Shown here: piece after piece, positions 42,143 to 52,085 of the stretch | How positions within the stretch are numbered: the first letter of the stretch is position 1 | How the letters are laid out: every line of letters begins with the position of its first letter | Source of the DNA: Zea mays | Taxonomy: Eukaryota; Streptophyta; Magnoliopsida; Poales; Poaceae | NCBI RefSeq assembly: GCF_902167145.1 | Contig: NC_050098.1 | Location: 19,736,501 to 19,800,500 of the forward strand | Reading direction: 5' to 3' | DNA length: 64,000 bases | The notes under the pieces: generated by a model | Told to the model about the DNA's origin: nothing | Seen by the model: the letters and a program-made list of their open reading frames with translations, nothing else | Databases searched by the model: none | Position numbers and translations under genes: made by a program

Positions 42143-43222
42143 CGTCTCAGGTGACCACCGGCGAGGGGATGCAGCCGGGCTGACTGATGAAAATCCTTGA
42201 AGCCGAACGATGGCTGAAAGGTACCAACTCCCACGGAGTTGCGTTCACCAGCGACAAGGCGGAAGGACTGCGGGCATCCCCCATCCGGGGGCTCGGAAGG
42301 TGGAAAGACACGATGCATAAGGGAGCGCGAAGACATGGTCGCCTTTCAAGGGGGTCACCCTCCTTTTAAAGGCGACTCTCCCTACTTGCGTCCCCAGCTG
42401 TCGTGGGCTGAGTCTTCTCCAACACGCTCCAAGGTCCTCCCCCTACGGCGCGGGGGATGGGTCCCACACGTCATGCAAGCCGGCCCGGAGCAGAAGAAGC
42501 CAAACCGCCGCGCGCGGTGCATGCAACCGCCCAGCGGTTACAAGTGGCCCTCCACTTTTGCCCAGACCAGCGGGCGAAAGGGCGGGTAGCCATGCAGGCG
42601 GCATGCAACCGCGCCAAGTGGGCGCACTTCTCCGACTTCCAAGACGCCCAGCATGGAGGCCCAGGCCCACGCGTCATGCAACCGGCGCGCCGGATGCTGC
42701 GTGCGAGCAACTGCACCACCGCCCGCGCCACTACCGTGCCTCCTCGACTGCGGAACCAATACCGCGACTGGAGGCGACCCAGCGCACGACCCAGCAGCGC
42801 CAGCCTGGCGCGATGGTCAATGCGGCCAAAAATGGGCCGGCAGTAATGGCGGTGGCAGGCGGGCAGGAGCAGCAGTCACGTCGTCAGCCAAGCTTACGTC
42901 CCATCCGGGGGCAGCGAGAGAACCCTCTCTCACGGCGTGAAGACGACACGCCCGTGTTCCGTTCCTCGAACGGCCCGCGCACGCGCAACGGCCGCCCCGC
43001 GAACCACTCGCCCCGTCGCATTAACTCCGCGGCGGGACAGGCGGCGCCTCTGGCAGGGGAAGCGAGCGACGCTTCACCTTCGCCATAATGACCGCGTCGA
43101 AAAAGGTACGCCAGGTTGTTCAAATTCCGCATCCTTTTCCTTTTCCTCTTTCTCTCTCTTACAACAGGGACCGGGAAAGGGGGATACCCCGAAAAGGATC
43201 CTTCCCCGTGAAGGAACCAGGC

Positions 43223-43445
43223 TCCGAGCCTCCCTACTGATCAGAGGTTCGAAGGCTGGCCCCTCGGAGGGGTTCAACAGCCGCCTCAGAGCGCGTGGGC
43301 TCCACACCCACTACTGGTCAGAGGTTCGAAGGTCGGCCCCTCAGAAGGGTTCAACGACCGCCTCAGGGTACTCGGGCTCCGCGCCCACTACTGATCAGGG
43401 GTTCGAAGGCTAGCCCTCGAAGGGTTCACAGCCGCCTCAGACACA
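43223..43445 (+). repeat. Three tandem copies of an about 75-bp repeat in Huck
   Basis: Units each contain ACTGATCAGAGGTTCGAAGG (or one mismatch), a CCCTC-GAAGGGTTCA core and AGCCGCCTCAG, starting at about 43235, 43310 and 43385. They lie about 0.8 kb before the 3' LTR. Confidence 0.75.
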
Positions 43446-44179
43446 GAGCGAGGGATGACCATGGGTACGTTCGATACATAACCAAGGCTCGGGCTGCGCT
43501 CCCGAGGTACCCTAGGACATTTCCGAGACCAGCGGGAACGATCTTGTAACGGAATCCCATCAGAGGGAGGCATCGAGCCCTCGGACCCCGTCGACTGGGG
43601 ACCGGGTCCGGCAGATCACCCGCAGGTACTTTTGGGTGCGTCTCTGGGCCTCTAGCCGACCCCTAGCAAATGGGGCACGGACGTCCGCTCGGATTACCCG
43701 CCAGCAGCTCACCAGAGACACCATGTTCGGCGCCCACCGAGGGCAACATGGCGCTTTCCCCCCCCCCCACCTCCTTGCGGAAAGGCGACGTAGGGGCGTA
43801 TGTAAAAAAGTCGAGTCTGTCCCTGATCGTCCTCTCGCCCTATGCAGAGGCTCGGGGGCTGCTCTCGCAAACCCGGCTCCGGCCAAACCGTTGACAGCGT
43901 CAACATACCAGCCCGAGAACTTGGAACCCGACCGTGCACCCGGGCTACGGCCAGCTCGCATGAGGGAACAACCAGACCAGCCAAAGCATTGCGCGAGACA
44001 TTAAGACCTCGGAGGAGTCAAACCACTCCTCCGAGGCCTCGGGGGCTACACCCGGCGGGTGCGCTCGCGCGCACCCACCGGAACAAAACGCAACCGAGAA
44101 AGGCAGGTCCCCTTGCGAAAAAGTGCGACAAAAGCCTCCAAGCGAGCGTCAACACTCCGTTCGAGGCTCGGGGGCTACT

Positions 44180-45650
44180 GTCGGGGACCATAATTAGGGG
44201 TACCCTCAAGGCTCCTAATTCTCAGCTGGTAACCCCCATCAGCACAAAGCTGCAAAGGCCTGATGGGTGCGATTAAGTCAGGGATCGGTCCATTCGAGGG
44301 ACTCGATCACGCCTCGCCCGAGCCTAGCCTCGGGCAAGGGCAGCCGACCCCGGAGGATCTCCGTCTCGCCCGAGGCCCCCCTCCAGCAACGAATACATTT
44401 CCGGCTCGCCCGAGGCCCTGTCTTCGCCAAGAAGCAACCCTGACCGAATCGTCGTGCCGACCGACCAAATCGCAGGAGCATTTAATGCAAAGGTGGCCTG
44501 ACACCTATATCCTGACGCGCGCCCTTCAGTCGACAGAGCCGAAGTGACCGCAATCACTTCGCCGCTCCACTGACCGACCTGACAGAAGGACAGCGTCGCC
44601 TGCGTCGCACCGACTGCGGTGCCACTTGACAGAGTGAGGCTGACAGGCAGTCAGGCCCGGCCTCAGGCCCCATTGGAAACTCCGCTCCGCCCGACCCAGG
44701 GCTCGGACTCGGGCTAAACCCCGGAAGACGGCGAACTCCGCTCTGCCCGACCCAGGGCTCGGACTCGGGCTAAGCCCCGGAAGACGGCGAACTCCGCTCC
44801 GCCCGACCCAGGGCTCAGACTCGGGCTAAGCCCCGGAAGACGGCGAACTCCGCTCCGTCCGACCCAGGGCTCGGACTCGGGCTAAGCCCCGGAAGACGGC
44901 GAACTCCGCTCCGCCCGACCCAGGGCTCGGACTTGGGCTCAGCCCTAGAAGACGACGAACTCCGCTTCGCCCGACCCGAGGGCTCGGACTCAGCCCTGGC
45001 CTCAGCCGACGGTCTCCGCCTCGCCTGACCCAGGGGCTCGGACTCGACCACGGCCACGGAAGACAGACTCGACCTCGACCTCGGAGGAGCCTCCACATCG
45101 CCTAACCTAGGGCGCGGACCGACCACGTCGACAGGAAGCGCCATCATTACCCTACCCCAAGCTGACTCAGGCTACGGGGAACAAGACCGGCGTCCCATCT
45201 GGCTCGCTCCGCCAGATAGGCAATGATGGCGCCCCGCACGCTCCGTGACGACGGCGGCTCTCCGCCCCCTTACGAAAGCAAGAGGACGTCAGCAAGGACT
45301 CGACAGCCCCGACAGCTGTCCTTCCGCCAGGCTCCAGCGCTCCTCCGACGGCCACGACACCACACGAACCGGGTGCCAAAACCTCTCCGGCTGCCACGAC
45401 GGCATGTACTTAGGGCGCTAGCTCTCCTCCGCTAGACACGTAGCACTCTGCTACACCCCCCATTGTACACCTGGATCCTCTCCTTACGCCTATAAAAGGA
45501 AGGACCAGGGCCCTCTTACAGAGGGTTAGCCGCGCGGGGACGAGGACGGGACCGGTGCTCGCGTGAGGCCGCACGCTCCCTCTCCCGTGTGGACGCTTGT
45601 AATCCCCTACTGCAAGCGCACCCGACCTGGGCGCGGGACGAACACGAAGG
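44180..45650 (+). repeat. 3' LTR of Huck, truncated at its 3' end
   Basis: Begins TGTCGGGGACC at 44180 and ends at AACACGAAGG (45650), matching 5' LTR position 33262, so the terminal 147 bp are absent. It carries six copies of the 56-bp unit (about 44677-45014) where the 5' LTR has four, a difference of about 112 bp that accounts for the length difference of the shared parts. The sequence after 45650 is the interrupted gypsy RT gene. Confidence 0.9.
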
Positions 45651-46776
45651 TCCCACAATCCGAATAGACTTGATTCGGTCAGGGTCTATCTCTATACCAT
45701 GTTCATAGATGATAAATCCTAAAAACTTACCAGCCGACACTCCAAAAGCATATTTACGTGGGTTCATTTTCAAACCATATCAATGTATTTTATCAAAGGC
45801 TTTGCGCAAATCAGCTACATGAGAACTAAACTCAGCCGATTTGACTACAATATCATCAATGTAGACTTCCACAGTGTTTCCCTACAGCTCATGGAAGATC
45901 AAATTCATAGCCCTTTGATAAGTAGCACCAACATTTATCAGGCCAAATGTCATGACAACCCATTCAAATAAACCAATGAAGCCTGGACAATAAAGGCTGT
46001 TTTAGACGCATCTTCTTCGGACATGAAAATCTGATTATATCCGGCATTACCATCAAGAAAACTAATAATTCTATTCTCTGATGCATTATTGATTAACGTG
46101 TCGGCTATGGGCATGGGATACTCATCTTTAAATTGTGAAAATCAATGCATACCCTAAGCTTACCTGACTCCTTCTTCTCCACCGGCACAATATTGGAGAC
46201 CCACTCTGCATATCTGCAAGGTCTAATAAAATCAGCTTCTAGCAGCCGGTGGATTTCATCCTTGATTCGTGGGAGAAGGTCTGGACAAAATGTTCTAGCT
46301 TTCTGCTTGAAAGGTCTGAAACCGGACTTAATGGGCAGTCGATGCTCTACAATCTCTCGGCTTAATCCTGACATCTCAGTGTAATTCCAAGCAAAGCAAT
46401 CCGAATATTCTTTCAATAGAGCGATCATTTCATTTCTAGGATTGGTCTCCAGGGTCTTGTTTACAAAAGTCGGCCTTGGAGTTTTACCATCTCCTATGTC
46501 AATCTCCTCCAAAGGATCGGCCGATGTAAACCCCTGTCCTAGTTTATCAATATATCTGAATTCCTCTATCATGTCTCCCACAGAGGAATCAGATGATATT
46601 TGTGTGATGGCGGACTCTCCGGTCTCGGGGGCCGGATTATCCGTAACACTGTCTTTACGCTGTGGTAGATGTTCGGTCTTAAAGTTCGAACTGTTTTCTG
46701 AAAGACCAGACCATCCAGCCTTAGAAGCCAAACTGTCTGTGACCAAATACTCATGAATTTTGTGTGTACTCATCAT
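45651..46776 (-). pseudogene. Reverse transcriptase N-half of the old gypsy element
   Basis: 46776-46105 is open and encodes the pre-RT linker and the start of RT (RLLEADFIRPCRYAEWVSNI, LRVCIDFHNL). Later text is recognisable in shifting frames with stops: FLDGNAGYNQIFMSEEDASK, a YIDD catalytic motif at 45863-45852 (YIDDIVVKS), and KFLGFIIYEHGIEIDP down to 45660, where Huck begins. The remainder of RT resumes at 31902. At least two stops and two frame changes lie between 46104 and 45651. Confidence 0.82.
46611..46643. repeat. Decayed 33-bp paired-palindrome module in a gypsy coding linker (site C)
   Basis: CGGACTCTCCG (46611-46621) and CGGATTATCCG (46633-46643), centres 22 bp apart. The outer arms are kept and the centres mutated. 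The coding strand reads TDNPAPETGESA, aligned codon for codon with the motif at sites A and B. Confidence 0.7.
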
Positions 46777-46783
46777 TTAAACT

Positions 46784-47764
46784 TTATTTAGGATGTAGCT
46801 GATTCTCCATCGGCTCTAGCATTACAATAATGAAAACCTTCTTATCTATACTTATGAATTGATAATCAGAAAAATATACTCCTGTGAGACATGTAGCAAT
46901 CTCATAAGCCCAGAGTACAGGGGCATCGGCCACAGCGATATAGGCCGATACATCAGCATGTACTTGTTCTATATCATCGCCTACCCATTGTATTAACATT
47001 TGATGTAATGTAGAAGGTATACATTGGTTGGCATGAATCCAATATCCGCCTAGGATTAGACTATAATTTTCTTCTACATCAGCGACGAAGAATGCAGCAG
47101 CAAGGGTCTTAGTTCCCATGGTTAATTCAACGAACGTGACTCCCCTGGCTTTGATCGAACTATTAGTTCCAACACCGCTGAGGGTCATGTTGGTCTTGAC
47201 AAGTTCGTCATCTTGTTTACCTAATTTTCTGTACAATGAATAAGGCATTAGATTTACAGCCGCCCCTCCATCTACCAACATTTTAGCAATCAGTATTCCA
47301 TCAATGTGACCGCACACGAAGAGCGGTTTTAAATAATTTACTGATTCCTTTGGTTTAGTAAAGGCGGCTTCTTTAGGACCAAAATCAAACTGGACAACAA
47401 TAGGTTCATCGTCGCCGACAATAGTACAATCGGCGGAAAATGTAATAACATTTACATCCATACCTGGGCGCTCTGGAGAAGCTTCGTAGTCGACCATGTC
47501 TTCTCCCAGTAGGTCGTCCTCCTCCATTGGTGTTGGCACATCGTCGGAGGCGTCCTGGTGTGGTGCGGACGGTCCAGACTCAGGAATCGGACGGTCCGCG
47601 CCTGGTGCAGATGGTCCAGCCTTTTTAGCTGGGTTGTCTGCCATACCTGTAGGGTGTTGCACAAGTGCTGTTTTATTTTCTATTTTTGTGGCTGTTTGCT
47701 TTTCCTCAACGACCTTTGGTCTCCATTTCTTTTTGCGGTGGCGGGTACTGTGGATGTGTGTCAT
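46784..47764 (-). pseudogene. Protease region of the old gypsy element
   Basis: An open frame of 326 codons. The retropepsin signature is MLVDGGAAVNLMPYSLYRKLG (catalytic Asp in D-G-G), at about residues 162-182. Downstream is the beta-rich region typical of gypsy proteases (FVELTMGTKTLAAAFFVAD). The N-terminal part is a polar linker containing the palindromic module (site B). It lies between gag and RT, and the frame ends just before the RT-linker ORF. Confidence 0.78.
47566..47598. repeat. 33-bp paired-palindrome module in a gypsy coding linker (site B)
   Basis: CGGACGGTCCA (47566-47576) and CGGACGGTCCG (47588-47598), centres 22 bp apart, spacer GACTCAGGAAT. The coding strand reads ADRPIPESGPSA. 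A further half-site (GATGGTCC, about 47610-47617) encodes a preceding G-P-S. Confidence 0.85.
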
Positions 47765-47813
47765 TGAATATCTTTTTCGCCTCCTTTTTCTGGTTCTCTT
47801 TTGCTCTTAGGCA

Positions 47814-48424
47814 TTATAATTTTCGCTTTTGGGACCGTGTCAATCCCGCTGAGCACCATCGAGGCATGGAGTATTTTGGATCGACTGTTTTGATGGTAGC
47901 TGTATCTTCTTTTTTGGTTGTGTTGGCCGATTCACCAAAGATCATCGGCCCTTCATTATCTTCCTGTATGATGACATCTGCAGCACCTATTTTGATGATA
48001 TCCTTTTTTGTTGTTCTTTCGGTCGCTGCAGGTATATGCCCCCCTGCTGGATTGGTCGGCCTTTGAGGCCGAGCACTCCGGCAATCTTGTTGGGTCTGTG
48101 TCTGGTGACCAGATTGAGCGACGCTCAATCGGTCTTATATTGGAGGTGTCAACCTGTTGAATACAGATGTTTGGGGTGCCCCCAAGCGGGGTACTGTGGC
48201 ATCCCAAATGGATATGGTGGCATGCCCCACATTTGATTTAGGACATATGGTGGAGGTAAATATGTGTATGGATATGGCATAGGTGGATAAGGGGGTGGAG
48301 GTGTCCATGTAGATATGTTAGGTCTCAATTGGACAGTATAACCTTCCATTTCTTCGGATTGGTGGGGTGGTCCAATCGGTCTTACCTCTCATGAATGGGC
48401 GAGCGAGGTTGCTTTGCTGGCCGG
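47814..48424 (-). pseudogene. Gag C-terminus of the old gypsy element, truncated
   Basis: On the minus strand, 48349-48149 encodes a Pro/Tyr/Met-rich segment (TPPPPYPPMPYPYTYLPPPY) typical of the end of maize gypsy gag. 48128-47814 encodes a linker ending YSMPRWCSAGLTRSQKRK, which precedes protease in related elements. The gag core, leader and 5' LTR are missing: family-like text stops at about 48424, where an unrelated sequence begins. Confidence 0.65.
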
Positions 48425-48984
48425 TCACTCGGGCCGACCTTCGTTTTCACATATTTGGATAATAATTGATCGGCATAGCCCGGATGATGATGCTCGGGAC
48501 CCACGCTGCCCACGTCGTCCGCCATAAAGAAAGAATACACGCAACCAGGCGATCCTGGGCCCCACGACCGCAGATAACTTTACCTGGGTAAAACGTTTGG
48601 TTTTACCATCGCCCGGTGGCTCATTTCTGAGGAAGCCATCACTGATCGACCCCCTCTTTGGCCTATAAAATGAAGAGGTTTGCCCTAGACGAACGGACGC
48701 GCGTACGAGCAACAGACGGACCGAGACGCGAAGACGAAGGACCGACGAATAGGAGGAGAACACACCGATGACCCAGAGGCCGGAGCCCTGTCGCCCAACC
48801 AAGACTTAGTTAGGACTCCACTCTGTAACCTTTAGCTCCACCTCCACCACGACTCTCTCGCTCGCTTGTAAACACTACTTTGAGATTTAGCGTAAGTCGT
48901 CGATAACCGAATATAGAGACATTTTACATAAATCAATATAAATTTTACGTTCACCGTACGTCAGCTTGCCCTACTGCGTCAACA
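48425..48984 (+). repeat. Probable LTR fragment in plus orientation
   Basis: Contains a TATA box CCTATAAAATGAAGAGG (about 48661-48677), a roughly 300-bp tail rich in CTCTCTCG and CATTTTACATAAATC text, and an end TGCGTCAACA (48984) like the 3' ends of Tat-type LTRs. No primer binding site follows, so this would be a solo or truncated LTR. It abuts the broken gag of the old gypsy element head on. The left boundary is only the point where gag similarity ends. Confidence 0.45.
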
Positions 48985-50338
48985 TGCGTCGGGTGCGCAA
49001 AACTTGAAGTCTCGTGGTATGACGAGGGAGAACATGACAATATCTAGGAATGTGCACATAGAAAACTGCAGGATCCATGTACAATACAACAGACCAGGTG
49101 AGTCAGCCAGCCACCGCTATGGGGAGCTAAAGCTTGATCGAAGCACTACCTGGCTGTCTGGTGTCTGCATCAATCAATTACTATAATAACAAATCTAAAT
49201 CTAGTCGTCTGACCGAAGACTCACTATGTTCTTTTCCTATTGAAATATACACATGCGAATGCACCGGTGGTCGCGTCCCTTTTTCTTTATACTCATATAT
49301 CATCTCTCTCTCTCTCTCTCTTCTTTTGCTGTTGGCTTTTCCTCTTCGACTAGTGAATTGGTCTGACCGACTGAGCGCGCGACCATGTGTTCTTGTTGGC
49401 ACGCAAACAAGTCGAGGAGCTTTACTTTACCGGGCTACTGGAAATCATGGCGTGGGCTACCCCTACGCATGCATTTCGCGGGAGCATGGTGTGGTTGGCC
49501 TGATCCTGCAATTTCTGCGGGATGATGCAAGACAGGTAGGTAAACGGCGGGGCGCAGCGCATCACGACACCGCGCGATCCTTGGATTTTTGTAGGCAGTG
49601 TGGCAGGCAATGCTCGAAATCAATACTACTACTACTACAAATGTAGGTAGGCAAGGCATTTGTTTCTCGTAACTGAAGGCACTTCGATCGCGTTCGTTAG
49701 CTTGGGAGCACACATGGCGCCAACGCATTTTTCAAGTGCAGAATCTCTGTGGCCCGCATTTGAAGCGTGGGATGTAATTTTTTTCTTCTTTCAGTGAATA
49801 AAGTTAAACTGGTTCGTTACGAAACTTTTGTGAAGGATTCCTGTGGGGTGGAGATATTGGACAGTGGCAGTGTGATTTTTAGCCCTCAGAAAACCGCGAA
49901 CCAATCAGCAACCGCTGCGGGTTGTTTCCGCTGCCTGAGGAGCGAGCAACCTCGTTACGGTTTGAGCACTGCTAGTAACATAAAACATGCATGCAACAAC
50001 AGGATCGCAGGACACATCACATGTTTACACTTAACGCGTGGTGCAGTGCAGACTGCAGAGTACGGTGTGTGTGTGGGTAATTTACGACCATGGCCGCACC
50101 ACGCGACAGTAATCCTGTACAAAGATTTGTACTACTAAAATGATGATGATTCTGTAGCGTCCTAAACCCCCTACGACCGAAATGATTACTCACACCCTCC
50201 GCCTCTCCCGGTCCCGGCCAAGAGCGTGCCGTGCCCTCCTGCTCCTCTGCCGATGTGCCCCCGTCCCTGCTGCTCTGTCTGTCCCCCACCCCACCGGCGC
50301 CACCGTCACCAAACCATCCCCCTTCCTGCAGTTACACA
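48985..50338. other. Intergenic DNA upstream of the protease gene
   Basis: No gene is supported. It contains a (CT)n run at about 49302-49321 and ordinary mixed-composition sequence. Open frames here (up to 170 codons) have no recognisable protein character. Confidence 0.5.
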
Positions 50339-50347
50339 CCATAAAAG
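50339..50347 (+). promoter_or_regulatory. TATA-like box of the aspartic protease gene
   Basis: CCATAAAAGC lies about 220 bp before the ATG at 50565, in a switch from AT-mixed to GC-rich DNA. Transcription would start near 50370. Confidence 0.4.
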
Positions 50348-50564
50348 CTCCCCCGCCCCGCTCGCCGCCGCGGGGCGAAGCGGATTAATCCAGCACCGAA
50401 ATGACGTGATCCCCATTCCATTCACCCTCGTCGTTCGTCACTGCACCTGCCGGCTGTGCCGCCCTTGAAAAATCCCACCACCTTCCTCGCCCTCCAGGCC
50501 TCCACTCATTCCTGCCCCCGACACTCCCACTGCCACCAGTCCTCTCACCGCCAGGCGCGGCACA

Positions 50565-52085
50565 ATGCAGCCGCCTACCCTTCTCCCGCTAGGCGCCGTC
50601 GTGGTCGCCATCCTCCTGCTCGCCACCGCCCCGAGCCCCGCCGTCTCCCGCCACCGCCACTCGTCCGCCGCGGACACGGAGACGCTCGATGTAGCCGCCT
50701 CGCTCTCCCGCGCCCGCGCCGCGCTCTCCACCGACGCCGTCTCGCTGCACCAGTCCGCGGCCGCCGCCGCCGGGGCGAAGCGCTCCCCGCGAGCGCGGGA
50801 GGGCGGCCTCACGCTGCGGCTCCACTCCCGGGACTTCCTGCCCGAGGAGCAGGGGCGGCACGAGACGTACCGCTCGCTCGTGCTCTCCCGCCTCCGCCGC
50901 GACTCGGCGCGCGCCGCGGCGGTGTCGGCCCGCGCGACGCTGGCGGCGGACGGCGTGACCCGGCTGGACCTGCGCCCCGCGAACGGGTCGGCGGTGTTCG
51001 CGGCGTCCGCGGCGATCCAGGGCCCCGTGGTGTCCGGCGTCGGGCAGGGCAGCGGCGAGTACTTCTCCCGCGTGGGCATCGGCAGCCCCGCGCGGCAGCT
51101 GTACATGGTGCTGGACACCGGCAGCGACGTCACCTGGGTGCAGTGCCAGCCCTGCGCCGACTGCTACCAGCAGTCCGACCCGGTGTTCGACCCGTCGCTC
51201 TCCGCCTCCTACGCCGCCGTCTCCTGCGACTCCCAGCGCTGCCGGGACCTGGACACCGCGGCGTGCCGCAACGCCACGGGCGCCTGCCTCTACGAGGTGG
51301 CCTACGGCGACGGCTCCTACACCGTGGGCGACTTCGCCACCGAGACGCTCACGCTGGGGGACTCCACCCCGGTCGGCAACGTCGCCATCGGGTGCGGCCA
51401 CGACAACGAGGGCCTCTTCGTCGGCGCCGCGGGGCTGCTGGCGCTGGGCGGCGGGCCGCTCTCCTTCCCGTCCCAGATCTCCGCGTCCACCTTCTCCTAC
51501 TGCCTCGTGGACCGCGACTCCCCGGCCGCGTCCACGCTCCAGTTCGGCGACGGCGCCGCCGAGGCGGGCACCGTGACGGCGCCTCTCGTGCGCAGCCCGC
51601 GCACGAGCACCTTCTACTACGTGGCGCTGTCGGGCATCTCGGTGGGCGGGCAGCCGCTGTCCATCCCGGCCTCCGCCTTCGCCATGGACGCCACGTCGGG
51701 CTCGGGCGGCGTCATCGTGGACTCCGGCACCGCCGTGACGCGGCTCCAGTCCGCCGCCTACGCGGCGCTCCGCGACGCCTTCGTCCAGGGCGCGCCGTCG
51801 CTGCCCCGGACCTCCGGGGTGTCGCTGTTCGACACGTGCTACGACCTGTCGGACCGGACGAGCGTGGAGGTGCCCGCGGTGTCGCTGCGGTTCGAGGGCG
51901 GCGGCGCGCTGCGGCTGCCGGCGAAGAACTACCTGATCCCCGTGGACGGAGCCGGCACCTACTGCCTGGCGTTCGCGCCGACGAACGCGGCCGTGTCCAT
52001 CATCGGGAACGTGCAGCAGCAGGGCACCCGCGTCAGCTTCGACACCGCCAGGGGCGCCGTCGGCTTCACCCCCAACAAGTGCTAG
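50565..52085 (+). CDS. Nepenthesin-type aspartic protease (ASPG1-like), single exon
   Basis: 506 residues, a pepsin-family A1 protease of the plant nepenthesin group. An N-terminal hydrophobic signal peptide (about residues 1-28, LLPLGAVVVAILLLATA) is followed by a prosegment (about 29-155, with LRLHSRDFLP). The mature start is near EYFSRVGIGSPARQ. The first catalytic motif is DTGSDVTWVQC (Asp 184), followed by the Cys-rich nepenthesin insert (CQPCADCYQQ to YEVAYGDGSY). The second catalytic motif is VDSGTAVTRL (Asp 386). The tail ends IIGNVQQQGTRVSFDTARGAVGFTPNKC. Both active-site aspartates and the flap region are intact. The closest family member I recall is ASPG1 (aspartic protease in guard cell 1). 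Such enzymes are secreted or sorted to the endomembrane system, and roles in drought or guard cells are known for ASPG1 but inferred here. The ATG gives a good signal peptide; the longer GC-rich frame (50456-52090) is a shadow. Codons are strongly GC-biased, as in many grass single-exon genes. Confidence 0.95.
   Translation: MQPPTLLPLGAVVVAILLLATAPSPAVSRHRHSSAADTETLDVAASLSRARAALSTDAVSLHQSAAAAAGAKRSPRAREGGLTLRLHSRDFLPEEQGRHETYRSLVLSRLRRDSARAAAVSARATLAADGVTRLDLRPANGSAVFAASAAIQGPVVSGVGQGSGEYFSRVGIGSPARQLYMVLDTGSDVTWVQCQPCADCYQQSDPVFDPSLSASYAAVSCDSQRCRDLDTAACRNATGACLYEVAYGDGSYTVGDFATETLTLGDSTPVGNVAIGCGHDNEGLFVGAAGLLALGGGPLSFPSQISASTFSYCLVDRDSPAASTLQFGDGAAEAGTVTAPLVRSPRTSTFYYVALSGISVGGQPLSIPASAFAMDATSGSGGVIVDSGTAVTRLQSAAYAALRDAFVQGAPSLPRTSGVSLFDTCYDLSDRTSVEVPAVSLRFEGGGALRLPAKNYLIPVDGAGTYCLAFAPTNAAVSIIGNVQQQGTRVSFDTARGAVGFTPNKC

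Larger units (their letters stand above)
31903..45650 (+). mobile_element. Huck retrotransposon (Ty3/gypsy, Tat lineage), degenerate
   Basis: LTRs begin TGTCGGGGACCATAATTAG, which I recognise as maize Huck. 5' LTR 31903-33409; primer binding site from 33410; gag and pol 33470-40029; a 4.1-kb non-coding/antisense region 40030-44179; 3' LTR 44180-45650 lacking its last 147 bp. It sits in the RT region of the old gypsy element, in the opposite orientation. No matching duplication is seen: GACCT precedes the 5' LTR, but the 3' side has lost the LTR end and a few codons of target. Six nonsense mutations lie in the main frame and one frameshift in gag. Confidence 0.92.
19240..48424 (-). mobile_element. 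Old Tat-lineage Ty3/gypsy element, split by two later insertions
   Basis: Read on the minus strand from right to left: gag C-terminus (about 48424-47814), protease (47764-46784), RT (46776-45651), the Huck insertion, end of RT plus RNase H, a second RNase H and integrase (31902-30028), the Sirevirus insertion, integrase C-terminus (20505-19930), polypurine tract (19898-19880), and 3' LTR (19879-19240). The order protease-RT-RNase H-integrase is Ty3/gypsy. A second RNase H before integrase marks the Tat lineage. The 5' LTR, leader and most of gag are missing at the right end. Many stops and frameshifts make it dead. I do not assign a maize family name. Confidence 0.88.

Noticed and set aside
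49134..49646. 170-codon ORF upstream of the protease gene
   Set aside because: It contains a CT microsatellite translated as a Leu/Ser run and has no family resemblance.
50438..51401. Minus-strand ORFs of 231 and 270 codons
   Set aside because: Antisense shadows of the same GC-rich protease exon.
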